A stretch of DNA of 64,000 nt, taken from Pedobacter riviphilus. Its GTDB lineage: Bacteria; Bacteroidota; Bacteroidia; Sphingobacteriales; Sphingobacteriaceae. Positions 1 to 9,525 of the stretch are shown here, piece by piece (the stretch's first letter is position 1; each line of letters begins with the position of its first letter). Location: positions 2,356,001-2,420,000 of the forward strand of contig NZ_CP061171.1 in NCBI RefSeq assembly GCF_014692875.1, written 5' to 3'. The notes beneath the pieces are model-generated. The model searched no databases and was not told where the DNA came from. It saw only the letters and a program-made list of their open reading frames with translations. A program made the position numbers and the translations under genes.

Positions 1-912
1 CATTCGTATAACAGTTCGCTGGTTGAGCCAATTAAGGAATGGATGAACTTTACTACGGGGAACCCATTTACAATGGATGGAAGTATTACTACACAATTAG
101 CTAAGCAAACGTCAACTAAAAACAAAGTTGAGTTTTTTAAAGTAACTACTGAAGATGGTATTGAAATGGGTGGCTGGATGAAAAAGCCAGATAACTTTAA
201 TCCAGATAAGAAATACCCTGTACTATTTTATGTTTATGGTGAACCTGCTTCAGCTACGGCATTAGACACTTATGGTGCCGGGAGAAACCATTTATATGCC
301 GGTGATATGGCCAAAGATGGTTATATCTATATTTCAATGGATAATAGAGGCGCACCTCTTCCAAAAGGAAGCACATGGCGTAAAAGTATTTATAAAAATA
401 TCGGTGTAATCAATATCCGCGATCAGGCTATGGCCGCTAAAAAATTATTGGCTACCCATACTTATATGGATAAAGACCGAGTAGCTGTTTGGGGCTGGAG
501 TGGAGGCGGTTCTTCTACATTGAACCTGATGTTCCAATATCCTGAAATTTATAAAACAGGTATTGCAATTGCAGCTGTTGGCAATCAATTAACTTATGAT
601 AATGTTTACCAGGAACGTTATATGGGTACACCTTTTCCAAGTAAAGAGGCTTATATTAAAGGCTCTCCCATTACTTATGCTAAAAACTTAAAAGGTAATT
701 TATTATATATCCATGGTACAGGCGACGATAATGTACATTATCAAAATGCCGAAATGTTGATTAACGAGCTAATCAAAAACGAAAAGGTTTTTCAATTGAT
801 GAGTTATCCAAACCGTACCCACAGTATCTCTGAGGGCGAAGGAACCGGTAAACATTTATCCTTAACTTATACTAAGTTTTTAAAAGAAAATTGCCCTCCA
901 GGAGCAAGATAA
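1..912 (+). CDS. S9 family peptidase (dipeptidyl-peptidase IV-like), C-terminal part
   Basis: The reading frame is open from base 1, so the gene starts upstream and only its catalytic end is seen. It is the alpha/beta-hydrolase domain of a prolyl oligopeptidase (S9) enzyme of the DPP-IV type, which removes dipeptides from the N-terminus of peptides. The nucleophile serine lies in GWSGGG (codon 499-501), the acidic residue in HGTGDDNVHY and the histidine in PNRTHS near the end, in the normal order. The first methionine in the window, at 43, is not the true start. In Bacteroidota these enzymes are usually exported to the periplasm; the signal peptide and beta-propeller would lie outside this window. 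A terminator follows. Confidence 0.93.
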   Translation, partial: HSYNSSLVEPIKEWMNFTTGNPFTMDGSITTQLAKQTSTKNKVEFFKVTTEDGIEMGGWMKKPDNFNPDKKYPVLFYVYGEPASATALDTYGAGRNHLYAGDMAKDGYIYISMDNRGAPLPKGSTWRKSIYKNIGVINIRDQAMAAKKLLATHTYMDKDRVAVWGWSGGGSSTLNLMFQYPEIYKTGIAIAAVGNQLTYDNVYQERYMGTPFPSKEAYIKGSPITYAKNLKGNLLYIHGTGDDNVHYQNAEMLINELIKNEKVFQLMSYPNRTHSISEGEGTGKHLSLTYTKFLKENCPPGAR

Positions 913-921
913 AAAATTAAA

Positions 922-946
922 AGCAGCTTTCGGGCTGCTTTTTTTA
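922..946 (+). terminator. rho-independent terminator of the S9 peptidase gene
   Basis: A six-base stem AGCAGC / GCTGCT with a TTTCGG loop is followed by a run of seven T, starting about ten bases after the stop codon. Confidence 0.85.
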
Positions 947-1074
947 TGCGATAAACCTTGGATGAACATAGTTATTAGAATTACAATCCCGAAATTCTAT
1001 TTGTTTTATTATAAAAGCCACTTTAATTAAGCATTAATGTTAAGATTTTTTTTTAAATTTAATCTCAACAATTA

Positions 1075-1608
1075 ATGCTTTCAATAATGCCAGCTACATA
1101 CGATCATTTAAAACTTATTATTCAGCGCTTTGATACACATATTAATAGTGCAAATACAAAAGGTGCTTTTTTGCTGGCGTTCAACACCTTTCTTTGCGGG
1201 GCAATACTTTCTAATCAAAATGCCTTGAGTAAATTGGTAGGTATAAATATTCAACCGAAATTGAAAATAGGTTTATTACTTCTTTTTGTTTTAGGAATTG
1301 TATGCTTGGTAATAGTACTCCTAGCTATTTACCCATTTCTTCATTCAGGAAACTCATCTAAGGACAGCTATCACTCCCATATTTATTTTGGATCTATTGC
1401 CGAATTTGATTCGCCTGGAAAATATGCAGAAAGTATTAGTAAACAAAAAGAATCAGAAAGTTACTATGACCTTTCAATACAAATATTTTACATAGCAATA
1501 GCATTAAAGAAAAAATATAAATATCTTGAATATGCCACAAAGATTATATTCTTACAACTAGCTGTGCTTAGCACATTGGTTTCCTTTATCATACTAGATA
1601 ACCTGTAA
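1075..1608 (+). CDS. Pycsar-effector-like membrane protein (DUF5706/PycTM family)
   Basis: This 177-residue protein has three hydrophobic segments (about residues 29-46, 64-87 and 156-174). Its pattern fits the DUF5706 family, named the Pycsar effector domain: an N-terminal helix ending in FDTHINSANTKGAFLLAFNT, a second membrane segment ending in AIYPFL, the IYFGSIAEF motif, and a final helix with KKKYKYLEYATK before the last membrane segment. In Pycsar immunity, PycTM proteins are inner-membrane effectors thought to impair the membrane when they bind cCMP or cUMP made by a PycC cyclase. No ordinary PycC gene lies beside it; the convergent neighbour is a SatD-like protein with cyclase-like motifs. 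The start could also be Met5 (1087). The family call rests on recalled motifs, not on a profile search. Confidence 0.7.
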   Translation: MLSIMPATYDHLKLIIQRFDTHINSANTKGAFLLAFNTFLCGAILSNQNALSKLVGINIQPKLKIGLLLLFVLGIVCLVIVLLAIYPFLHSGNSSKDSYHSHIYFGSIAEFDSPGKYAESISKQKESESYYDLSIQIFYIAIALKKKYKYLEYATKIIFLQLAVLSTLVSFIILDNL

Positions 1609-1622
1609 CTTATTCTCTTTAC

Positions 1623-2237
1623 TTATACTGTAAAATCTATTTGACTTAGTTTTTTACGATATAGTTTATCCATTTCAACTATGTCCGTATAATGTGCTCG
1701 CTTTAATGCCTCACTAACAGAAGATTGTGTTCTTCCTGAAATAGCAGCCAATTCACTCTGCAATAGTTTTTCATTCTCAAGGGCAAGTTTTACCATTTCA
1801 GCTGCTACAACACCCCAGCTATTCATTGCAATTAAAGACAGCTTAATCAGAACATTAAATTCTTCATCAAAAGAAGGATAGGCAGTTTTAATGGCCAAAT
1901 TAGTTTTAGATCGTTTTAAACCATCAAAGGCTGCACCAGAGTAGATAAATGCATTTCCAGTGGATTCTGAAAGCTTTTTTCGTTTATTTTTAATATCACC
2001 TAAACCAATCCCCATCCTTACATCAGCAGCTTTATTCACCATTACACATGCTTTTAAGTAAATGGCCGTTCTTATTGCTTCTTCAATCTTAACTTCAATT
2101 TGAAAACTATCACCGCGAAATATTTCCCACATATCACGCTTTTCTGCACTCACTTTAAGTGCTGATTTTAAACACAACAGCCAATTTTCATTTATTTTTC
2201 TTGACCCAATAATATCACCTGTAATAATGCAAATCAT
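1623..2237 (-). CDS. SatD family protein with cyclase-like palm motifs and C-terminal helix-turn-helix
   Basis: The 204-residue protein begins ICIITGDIIGSRKI, typical of the SatD family, whose biochemical role is not established. Four blocks line up in order with those of class III nucleotide cyclases: D8 in GDIIGSR (metal Asp 1), D43 in RGDSFQIEV (metal Asp 2), VRMGIGLGDI (73-82, like vRiGihtG) and GNAFIYSGAAFDGL (94-107, like GxxVNxAaRl). The last block lacks the canonical Asn and Arg, so cyclase chemistry is uncertain. Residues about 157-183 (LLQSELAAISGRTQSSVSEA) look like a helix-turn-helix. It converges on the Pycsar-effector-like gene with a 14-base gap between the two stops. SatD identity is fairly likely; the cyclase relation is inference. 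Confidence 0.65.
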   Translation of the reverse strand: MICIITGDIIGSRKINENWLLCLKSALKVSAEKRDMWEIFRGDSFQIEVKIEEAIRTAIYLKACVMVNKAADVRMGIGLGDIKNKRKKLSESTGNAFIYSGAAFDGLKRSKTNLAIKTAYPSFDEEFNVLIKLSLIAMNSWGVVAAEMVKLALENEKLLQSELAAISGRTQSSVSEALKRAHYTDIVEMDKLYRKKLSQIDFTV

Positions 2238-2278
2238 AAATATTATTAATTATTCTAAAATATCAAACATTAGACAAT

Positions 2279-2298
2279 TATCGGGCATTTAGCCGATA
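2279..2298. promoter_or_regulatory. palindromic operator candidate between satD-like gene and exonuclease
   Basis: TATCGG-N8-CCGATA is a perfect six-base inverted repeat in the roughly 100-base divergent spacer, about 40 bases from both start codons. It could be an operator, possibly for the helix-turn-helix of the SatD-like protein; that link is inference. Confidence 0.35.
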
Positions 2299-2338
2299 TC
2301 CATCTAAAACTAATTAATAATTTTATTGTTTAGTAGCT

Positions 2339-3366
2339 ATGGCATTAGTAGAATTTACCAAAAGAGGAATCTATTGTAAACAGGGCGATTTTTACGTAGA
2401 CCCCTGGTGGCCTGTAGATTATGCTATAACCACACATGGACACAGCGATCATGTACGTTTTGGAAATAAATATTATCTCTGTCATACCTTAACTAACCCA
2501 TCATAAAACGCAGGATCAGTGAAGATTTAAATGTAGAAACACTAGCGTACGGAGAAAGCATTACCCGTAATGGCGTAAACATTTCTTTTTTTCCTGCCGG
2601 GCACATTATTGGCTCTGCACAGGTACGGCTCGAATATAAAGGCGAAGTTTGTGTGATTTCTGGTGATTATAAAATTGAAGATGACGGCATCACCACGCCT
2701 TTCGAGCCTGTAAAATGTCATTCTTTTGTTTCTGAAAGTACTTTTGGTCTACCAGTTTACAAATGGCAAAAACAGGAAATTGTTTTCAACGGAATTAGGA
2801 ACTGGGTACATGATAACATCAATCAACAGAAAACAAGCGTATTGATTGCTTATAGTTTGGGCAAAGCACAGCGCTTAATTAAAAACCTGGCTGGCGATAT
2901 CCCGATTTATGTACATAACAGCATTGCCAATTTAAATGAAGTGATTATAGAAGCCGGGGTAAACCTTCCTAAAACCATCAGAATTACTCCTGAAACCACT
3001 AAAGATGAATTGCAGAAAGGAATTGTAATTGTACCACCTGTGATGCGCGATAGCCGATGGATCAAAAATTTATCCCATCCCGTTACGGGTATATGCTCTG
3101 GCTGGATGCAGGTGCGGGCACACCGCCGCTGGCAAAGTGCTGATGCCGGCTTTGCGCTAAGTGATCATGCCGATTGGACTGGCTTAATGGAAGCTATTAC
3201 AGCAACAGGTGCCGAAAAAGTATATGTTACCCATGGTTTTACAGCTGCATTTAGCCGCTTTTTAAATGATGAAGGTATAGAAGCGGCAGAAGTTTTAACC
3301 AAATTTGGGCAAGAAGATGATGAGGAAAATAAAGTAGATCTAGTTGATCAAAATGAAAATAAATAA
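2339..3366 (+). pseudogene. ligase-associated DNA damage response exonuclease (metallo-beta-lactamase fold), frameshifted
   Basis: The first part (from ATG 2339, starting MALVEFTKRG) carries the metal motif THGHSDH. It stops at 2504-2506 only because one base appears to be missing in the AACCCATC stretch around 2494-2500. One extra C restores N-P-I-I-K-R-R and joins directly to the downstream frame (ISEDLNVETLAYG..., PAGHIIGSAQ, SGDYKIEDDG). The protein belongs to the MBL/beta-CASP exonucleases found beside ATP-dependent DNA ligases and presumably processes DNA ends before sealing. It is followed two bases later by the ligase gene. The loss lies in a C run, as in three other genes of this window, so a sequence error is more likely than a true pseudogene. 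Confidence 0.85.
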
Positions 3367-3368
3367 CG

Positions 3369-4958
3369 ATGAAACGTTTTGCTCAATTGATCCAACAGCT
3401 CGAACTGAGCAATAAAACCAACGATAAAATTGCGGCATTGGTTAATTATTTTAATTACGCTGATGATAAAGATAAAGTATGGGTTATTGCGTTATTTACA
3501 GGTAAAAAACCTAAAAGGCCAATTAAATCAGCCCTGCTTAAATATTGGGCCATAAACATTACCGAAACCCCTGAATGGTTATTTGCCGAAAGTTATGCCA
3601 ATGTTGGCGATTTAAGCGAAACCATTGCGCTATTATTACCTCCTGCCGAAAATACATCAGACTTTCAATTACATACCTGGATTGAAGAGTTGCATGATCT
3701 GGAGGGTAAAGATGATGAAACCAAAAAAGATTTCGTTTTAAGTGCCTGGAACAAACTCGAAACCCAGGAACGTTTTATTTTTAATAAACTGATTTCGGGA
3801 AATTTCAGGATAGGTGTTTCTAATAAGATGCTGGTAAATGCACTAGCCAAACAAAGCAGTTTAGATAGTGCGCAGATTATGCATAGCATAATGGGTAAAT
3901 GGAATCCTTACGAAATCACTTTTCACGAACTGATAAATGGTATCCATGTAAATACCGATAACTCCTGGCCTTACCCCTTTTGCCTGGCCTATGCCTTAGA
4001 ACAAGCGCCTGAAAAACTGGGCGATATTTCGGAATGGCAAGCCGAATGGAAATGGGATGGTATACGCGGGCAGATTGTAAAACGGAATGGGGAACTCTTT
4101 ATCTGGAGCCGTGGCGAAGAACTGGTTACAGCGCAATTTCCTGAACTGCATTTTATGATCGATATTTTGCCCGATGGGGTAGTTTTAGATGGCGAAATAT
4201 TGGCAGTGCAAGATAAACAGGTTTTATCATTTAGCACCTTGCAACAGCGTTTAAACCGCAAAACGATTAGTAAAAAACAATTGGAAGATGCACCCATCGG
4301 TTTTTTTGTTTATGATATTTTAGAATATGAAGCCCAGGATTTTAGGGAAGAACCTTTAATCGTAAGAAGAAAGACATTGGAGCGGCTGATAGGTGGTTTA
4401 GATGAAAGTCCGGTGATGATATCTCCTGTAATCAGTTGCAATTCGTGGGAAGAACTAGCCGGGTTAAGACAAACTTCGCGCTCGATTAACAGCGAAGGCA
4501 TTATGCTTAAAAAGCTAACCTCTCATTATCATAGTGGACGAAAACGTGGCGATTGGTGGAAGTGGAAAATTAACCCGTACACAGTTGATGCGGTAATGAT
4601 TTATGCACAAAAAGGAAGCGGCAGAAGAGCCAATTTCTTTACTGACTATACTTTCGCCGTTCGCGATGGGGAAAACCTGGTAACCATTGCAAAAGCCTAT
4701 TCGGGCTTAACAGATAAAGAAATAAAAGAAGTGAACAGCTTTGTAACCCGTAATGCAATTGAGAAATTTGGTCCGGTACGCACGGTAAAACCTGAACTGG
4801 TTTTCGAAATTGCTTTTGAAGGAATTGCGGAAAGTAAACGGCATAAAGCAGGTTTAGCTTTACGTTTTCCACGTATATTGCGTTGGCGAAAAGATAAAAA
4901 AGCAGATGAAATTAATACTTTGGAGGATTTGAGGCAGTTGTTGCAATCTACCTTGTAA
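3369..4958 (+). CDS. ATP-dependent DNA ligase (bacterial ligase-associated repair cassette)
   Basis: This 529-residue enzyme seals nicks in DNA using ATP. Residues 1 to about 200 match the N-terminal DNA-binding domain of ATP ligases. The nucleotidyl-transfer lysine is K228 in EWKWDGIRGQ, followed by the DGEILA motif, the SEGIMLKK motif and the WWKWKINPYTVDAV segment, then a C-terminal OB fold. It is a stand-alone ATP ligase of the type encoded with an MBL exonuclease, an Lhr-like helicase and the PdeM phosphoesterase, all present here in the same order. It starts two bases after the exonuclease stop, so the two are almost certainly cotranscribed. It is a supplement to the essential NAD-dependent LigA, which is not in this window. 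Confidence 0.95.
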   Translation: MKRFAQLIQQLELSNKTNDKIAALVNYFNYADDKDKVWVIALFTGKKPKRPIKSALLKYWAINITETPEWLFAESYANVGDLSETIALLLPPAENTSDFQLHTWIEELHDLEGKDDETKKDFVLSAWNKLETQERFIFNKLISGNFRIGVSNKMLVNALAKQSSLDSAQIMHSIMGKWNPYEITFHELINGIHVNTDNSWPYPFCLAYALEQAPEKLGDISEWQAEWKWDGIRGQIVKRNGELFIWSRGEELVTAQFPELHFMIDILPDGVVLDGEILAVQDKQVLSFSTLQQRLNRKTISKKQLEDAPIGFFVYDILEYEAQDFREEPLIVRRKTLERLIGGLDESPVMISPVISCNSWEELAGLRQTSRSINSEGIMLKKLTSHYHSGRKRGDWWKWKINPYTVDAVMIYAQKGSGRRANFFTDYTFAVRDGENLVTIAKAYSGLTDKEIKEVNSFVTRNAIEKFGPVRTVKPELVFEIAFEGIAESKRHKAGLALRFPRILRWRKDKKADEINTLEDLRQLLQSTL

Positions 4959-5036
4959 TGCGATTCCATGGTCTATGTCCTCACAGACCCAGGAGAAAGA
5001 AATTGGTTTAATTTGAACAACTGGCCTGACGATTTT

Positions 5037-5126
5037 AAACCCGACAGGAGCGGCACCCTTTTTTGATAGAAATAATTAATATTAAATAATAATTGCAAAA
5101 AAGGTAAAGCATATGGCGGGACTGCT
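5037..5126. repeat. dispersed intergenic element, copy 1
   Basis: The ligase-helicase gap holds a block opening with AAACCCGACAGGAGCGG and ending GGCGGGACTGC, with an internal CCCTTTTTT / AAAAAAGG inverted pair. The opening resembles those at 35929 and 55411, and the endings of those two are similar. Confidence 0.4.
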
Positions 5127-5198
5127 ATAACCGAAGCATTACTGTTATTGCTTTTCAAAAAATAATTAGAAAATTATCAAAAGCAGCGATATTTAAGC

Positions 5199-7669
5199 AT
5201 GAACCAAACCAAAGGTTATAAAAAGATAAAAGCCTGGCTAAAGGCCAATAAACGCAAGCCTTTTCAATTTCAGGAAGATGCCTGGCAGTCTTACCTTAAT
5301 GGCTACAGCGGTTTGGTAAATGCTCCAACTGGATTTGGAAAAACTTTTTCTTTATTTCTAGCAGTAGTGATTGAAGCTTTAAACGCCTCAGAAGCTAATA
5401 ACAAGAAAGCAAAAGACCGTTTACAGTTAATCTGGATTACCCCGCTCCGCTCCCTGGCCAAAGATATTGCAAGAGCCATGCGCGGAACCCTATTGGAACT
5501 GGAGTTGGATTGGCACGTTGGTGTGCGTAATGGTGATACCTCTCAGGCAGAGAAATTACAGCAGAAAAAATCGATGCCCGAAATCTTATTGATTACCCCA
5601 GAAAGCCTACACTTGTTACTGGCGCAAAAAGGAGCTTCAACTTTGTTCAAAAATCTTAAATGCATTGTTGCTGATGAATGGCATGAACTTTTGGGGAGTA
5701 AACGTGGTGTATTGGTAGAATTGGCGATATCGCGAATTAAAGGGCTACAAAAATTAGAGAAAAACCAGTTTTTACGAATTTGGGGGATTTCTGCCACTAT
5801 TGGTAACATTGAAGAGGCACTGGATGTGCTTGAACCTAATATGGAGGCCAAACGGATTATTGTTAAAGCCGATTTAGAAAAGAAAATCCTAATCAAATCA
5901 ATTTTACCCGATGATATCGAAACATTGCCCTGGGCAGGGCATTTGGGTTTAAAACTAGCTTATAAACTTTTACCGATTATCGAGAAAAGTAAAACTACTT
6001 TAATTTTTATCAATACCCGCGGACAATCAGAAATGTGGTATCAGCATTTGTTGAATATTGAACCAGAACTGGCAGGTCGGATTGCCATACACCATGGATC
6101 TATAGATTTCGAACTCCGTAACTGGATTGAAGATGCCTTACATACCGGGCAGCTCAAAGCAGTTATTGCCACTTCATCGTTAGATTTAGGCGTAGATTTT
6201 AAACCTGTTGATACTGTTGTTCAGGTAGGGTCGCCAAAAGGTGTTGCCAGGTTTTTGCAAAGGGCGGGGCGCTCTGGTCACTCTCCTCACGAAATCTCTA
6301 AAATATATTTTTTACCTACCCATGCTTTAGAACTTGTAGAAGCAGCAGCAATTAAAGAAGCGGCCAAAACAAACAATATAGAAAGCCGTGAGCCTTTTAT
6401 TATGGTATTTGATACCCTGGTTCAGTATCTGGTTACATTGGCCATAGGCGATGGATTTGATGATAAAATTATTTACGAAGAGATTAAGAACACCCACGCT
6501 TTTAAACTTATCCTCCCGAAGAATGGACCTGGGTAATGCAGTTCATTACCTCCGGAGGAGACAGTTTAAGTGCCTACACCGAATTTAAAAAAGTGGTTAA
6601 GGACGAAGATGGGCTTTGGAAAGTGAAGAGCAGACAATTAGCCATGCGGCACAGGTTACATATCGGAACAATCGTAAGTGATGCGATGTTGAAAGTTAAA
6701 TTCATTTCTGGTGGTTACATTGGCATGATAGAAGAATATTTTGTTACCCGTTTAAAAGCTGGCGATAATTTTCGACTGGCAGGAAGGGTTTTAGAATTTA
6801 TCCAGGTAAAAGACATGACGGTTGTGGTGAGGGTAAGTAAACAGAAAAATGCAATTTCTCCGAGTTGGAACGGTGGCCGTTTACCCCTATCTTCCAATTT
6901 AGGGTCAGTTTTACGAAAAAAATACAATGAAGCATTGGATAAAACACATCAGGATGAAGAATTAGATGTAGTATATCCTTTGTTTTTACTTCAGGAAAAA
7001 CGTTCTCATGTGCCAAAAAACGACGAATTACTGATAGAACTTATTAACAATAAAGAAGGTTTTCACCTCTTTGCCTATCCATTTGAAGGGCGTTTGGTGC
7101 ATGAGGTTTTGGCAGCGCTGGTAGCCTATCGTTTAAGTAAATTGCTACCCATCAGTTTTTCTATTGCTATGAATGATTATGGCTTTGAACTTTTAAGTGA
7201 AACGGAAATCCCTATGGATGAATCGATTGCCTATGAGGTTTTTTCACCTGAAAATTTAACTGAAGACATTACATTGAGCATCAATTCAACAGAAATGGCA
7301 AGACGAAAATTCAGAGATATTGCCTGCATTTCGGGACTCGTTTTTCAGGGCTATCCGGGTAAATATGTAGCCAATAAGCACCTCCAGTCATCTGCTGGTT
7401 TATTTTTTAATGTTTTTAGCGATTACGATAAACATAATTTACTTTTGCGACAGGCATACGACGAGGTTTTTTACCAACAACTGGAAGAGCCAAGATTGGC
7501 AGCAGCATTGGACCGAATCCAGCATGGAACGATTGTGATCACCAACCCTAAAAGTTTTACGCCACTGTCTTTCCCAATTAAAGTAGACAGTTTACGTGAA
7601 AATATGAGTTCGGAAGAGTTAGAGCAACGAATTGTCAGAATGAAAGCTGAAGCAGAGAGAATTAAGTAG
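5199..7669 (+). pseudogene. ligase-associated DNA damage response DEXH box helicase (Lhr-like), frameshifted
   Basis: An SF2 helicase of about 820 residues is split into 5199-6536 and a downstream frame ending at 7669. The first part holds the Walker A APTGFGKT (K48), the DEWHEL Walker B/DEXH box, the SATIG motif and the helicase C domain with QRAGRSGH. At about 6519-6524 the frame shifts: one extra base in CTCCCGAAG gives LPEEWTWVMQFITSGG, the normal continuation of Lhr-type proteins, and the rest carries the C-terminal domains. It probably unwinds DNA during repair together with the neighbouring ligase, exonuclease and PdeM. The missing base lies in a CCC run next to GAAGA, the same context as in nirB, so a sequence error is likely. 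Confidence 0.88.
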
Positions 7670-7701
7670 ATCATCTTCTTGTGACCCGTTGAAGTTTAAA
7701 A

Positions 7702-7727
7702 GATCCTTCGACGAGCTCAGGATGACA
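7702..7727. repeat. short dispersed intergenic repeat (TTCGACGAGCTC type)
   Basis: The block CCTTCGACGAGCTCAGGATG in the helicase-pdeM gap is a palindromic repeat-type sequence. A related TTCGACAAGCTCTCCGTAGG occurs near 42177. Confidence 0.5.
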
Positions 7728-7741
7728 ATAGCATAAAATAA

Positions 7742-8380
7742 ATGAACATTACAAGCCAAGGTGAAGAATTGATTTTAGATAAAGAAAGGGCTTTATTCTT
7801 ACCCAAACATCAGCTTTTAGCTATTAGTGATTTGCATTTGGGTAAATCCGCACACTTTCGTCGAGCGGGTTTGCAAGTGCCTGCTACCATTGCCCAAACA
7901 GACCTTCAACGTTTAAGTTTATTGATTAAACAATACCATCCTAAAACATTATTAATTAATGGAGATATGTTTCATCATGGTTTGAATACCGACATTGATG
8001 AATTTTCAGCATGGAGAAAACAATACCAAGAGCTTAACTTTCTATTAGTAAAAGGAAATCACGACAAGCTTTCGGATGCCAATTATGCAGCAATGGATAT
8101 AGAAATACACGAACCTAGCTTTTGCCTAGGGCCATTCTGCTTTATTCATGATGCGCCAAATGGTACAAGAGAAGAATTATATCCCATCAGTGGTCATATC
8201 CATCCAGGAGTTACCATTGTGGGCAAAGCCAAACAACGGCTAAGGTTTCCATGTTTCTTCTTCGGGAACGAATATGCCGTTTTACCTGCTTTTAGTTTAT
8301 TTACTGGCTTATATAACATTTATCCTAAAGCTAGCGAAAGAATATTTGCTGTAACACCTAAAAGTGTTTTGGAGGTGTAG
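7742..8380 (+). CDS. pdeM: ligase-associated DNA damage response endonuclease PdeM (metallophosphoesterase)
   Basis: The 212-residue protein shows all calcineurin-like metallophosphoesterase motifs in order: SDLHLG (D30, H32), GDMFHH (D75), KGNHD (N106-D108) and SGHIHPG (H152, H154). It is the fourth member of the ligase-associated repair cassette, after the exonuclease, ligase and helicase genes on the same strand. A phosphoesterase or nuclease acting on DNA intermediates is the accepted family role; the exact substrate cannot be read here. The start ATG follows a short gap containing a dispersed repeat, so it may be transcribed with the helicase gene. Confidence 0.92.
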   Translation: MNITSQGEELILDKERALFLPKHQLLAISDLHLGKSAHFRRAGLQVPATIAQTDLQRLSLLIKQYHPKTLLINGDMFHHGLNTDIDEFSAWRKQYQELNFLLVKGNHDKLSDANYAAMDIEIHEPSFCLGPFCFIHDAPNGTREELYPISGHIHPGVTIVGKAKQRLRFPCFFFGNEYAVLPAFSLFTGLYNIYPKASERIFAVTPKSVLEV

Positions 8381-8400
8381 AAAACTTTTATATTAGCGGA

Positions 8401-9525
8401 ATGTTTTTACGACGCCTGATTTTCGGCCTATTTCTCACCACTCTCAGCTATTCAGCTAATGCTCAAAAGGCATACATAAACCCTGGAGTAGATACAACAG
8501 ATGTAAGGATAAAAGAAGTTATTCAGTTCTATCAAAGTTATTTGGGCGATTTTAAAGGTAAAAAATTACCTGATTTTAATAAATATTGGTCAGTTGAAGA
8601 CTGTAAAAACTTTAAAATCCCCGACCCATCAGTTTACGGTATCGGCGGCGATTATCCAACTGTTTCTATGGCAACGGTAAAAACTATTTTTTATGTGAAG
8701 CCCTTGTCCGATTCACTATATATCCTTAAAACTACTGGTGGCTGGATAGACTCTCTTAAAACCTACAATTTGTTGTATAATTCCAATCACTATATAAAGA
8801 AAACGAAATCAAAACGTTTGGAATTTATTACACCGTACCAATACTCCATTGATCAGTGGGAATCTAAAAAAGTTAGAAATGTTACTTTTTTTTATCCAAA
8901 AAAGATAAAATTTAATAGTACTAGGGCAGATGAGTTAATTAATCAGATTAAAAAACTAGAAAAAGACTGGAATAGCCCTCCCATTGAGATTAAGTATTTT
9001 TACACATTAACCTATGATGAAATTCAATTTATAAGAGGTTTCGATTTTACATTGGGTTTGGGAAATGCGGACAAACCCACTGGTATCTCAAATCAAACTG
9101 ATAATATTGTTTATTGTGCCGGAAGCGGCGAGAATTATTTTCATGAGGTGGTTCATATTTACCTGAATCCAATGCATAAGAATTCTCCGCTAAACGAAGG
9201 ATTGGCAGTATTTTATGGTGGTTCAATGGGGCACCCACTTAAATGGCATATTAAGCGCTTACAGGATTACTTAATCAACCATAATGCAATAGATTTGGGC
9301 AAACTGGATAATTTTTACTTTATGGATAATTATACCAATCCCAATAGTACAATACTTGGAATGTTTTGCCAGTTAGCTTATGATAGGGATAAAATAAACG
9401 GACTAAAGCGAATGATGACTTATACCTCAATAAAAGAAATATTAGATAAAGAATTCAATATCAGACCTGAAAATCAAAATGAAGCATTAAGAAAGCTGAT
9501 TTACAATTACAAAACTATCGATTAG
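8401..9525 (+). CDS. secreted putative zinc metallopeptidase (gluzincin-like)
   Basis: The 374-residue protein begins with a signal peptide ending near SANAQ (residue 22). It contains the zincin motif HEVVH (from H248) followed about 20 residues later by [10 protein letters not shown], the arrangement of gluzincins in which the glutamate is the third zinc ligand. The rest matches no family I can name. The protein is probably periplasmic or cell-surface. It starts 20 bases after pdeM but is unlikely to share its role. Its stop overlaps the stop of the convergent thioredoxin gene by 11 bases. The peptidase call is inferred from the motif pair. Confidence 0.6.
   Translation: MFLRRLIFGLFLTTLSYSANAQKAYINPGVDTTDVRIKEVIQFYQSYLGDFKGKKLPDFNKYWSVEDCKNFKIPDPSVYGIGGDYPTVSMATVKTIFYVKPLSDSLYILKTTGGWIDSLKTYNLLYNSNHYIKKTKSKRLEFITPYQYSIDQWESKKVRNVTFFYPKKIKFNSTRADELINQIKKLEKDWNSPPIEIKYFYTLTYDEIQFIRGFDFTLGLGNADKPTGISNQTDNIVYCAGSGENYFHEVVHIYLNPMHKNSPLNEGLAVFYGGSMGHPLKWHIKRLQDYLINHNAIDLGKLDNFYFMDNYTNPNSTILGMFCQLAYDRDKINGLKRMMTYTSIKEILDKEFNIRPENQNEALRKLIYNYKTID

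Noticed and set aside
43-60. Start of the S9 peptidase at the first ATG
   Set aside because: The frame is open upstream to base 1, so the methionine at 43 is internal.
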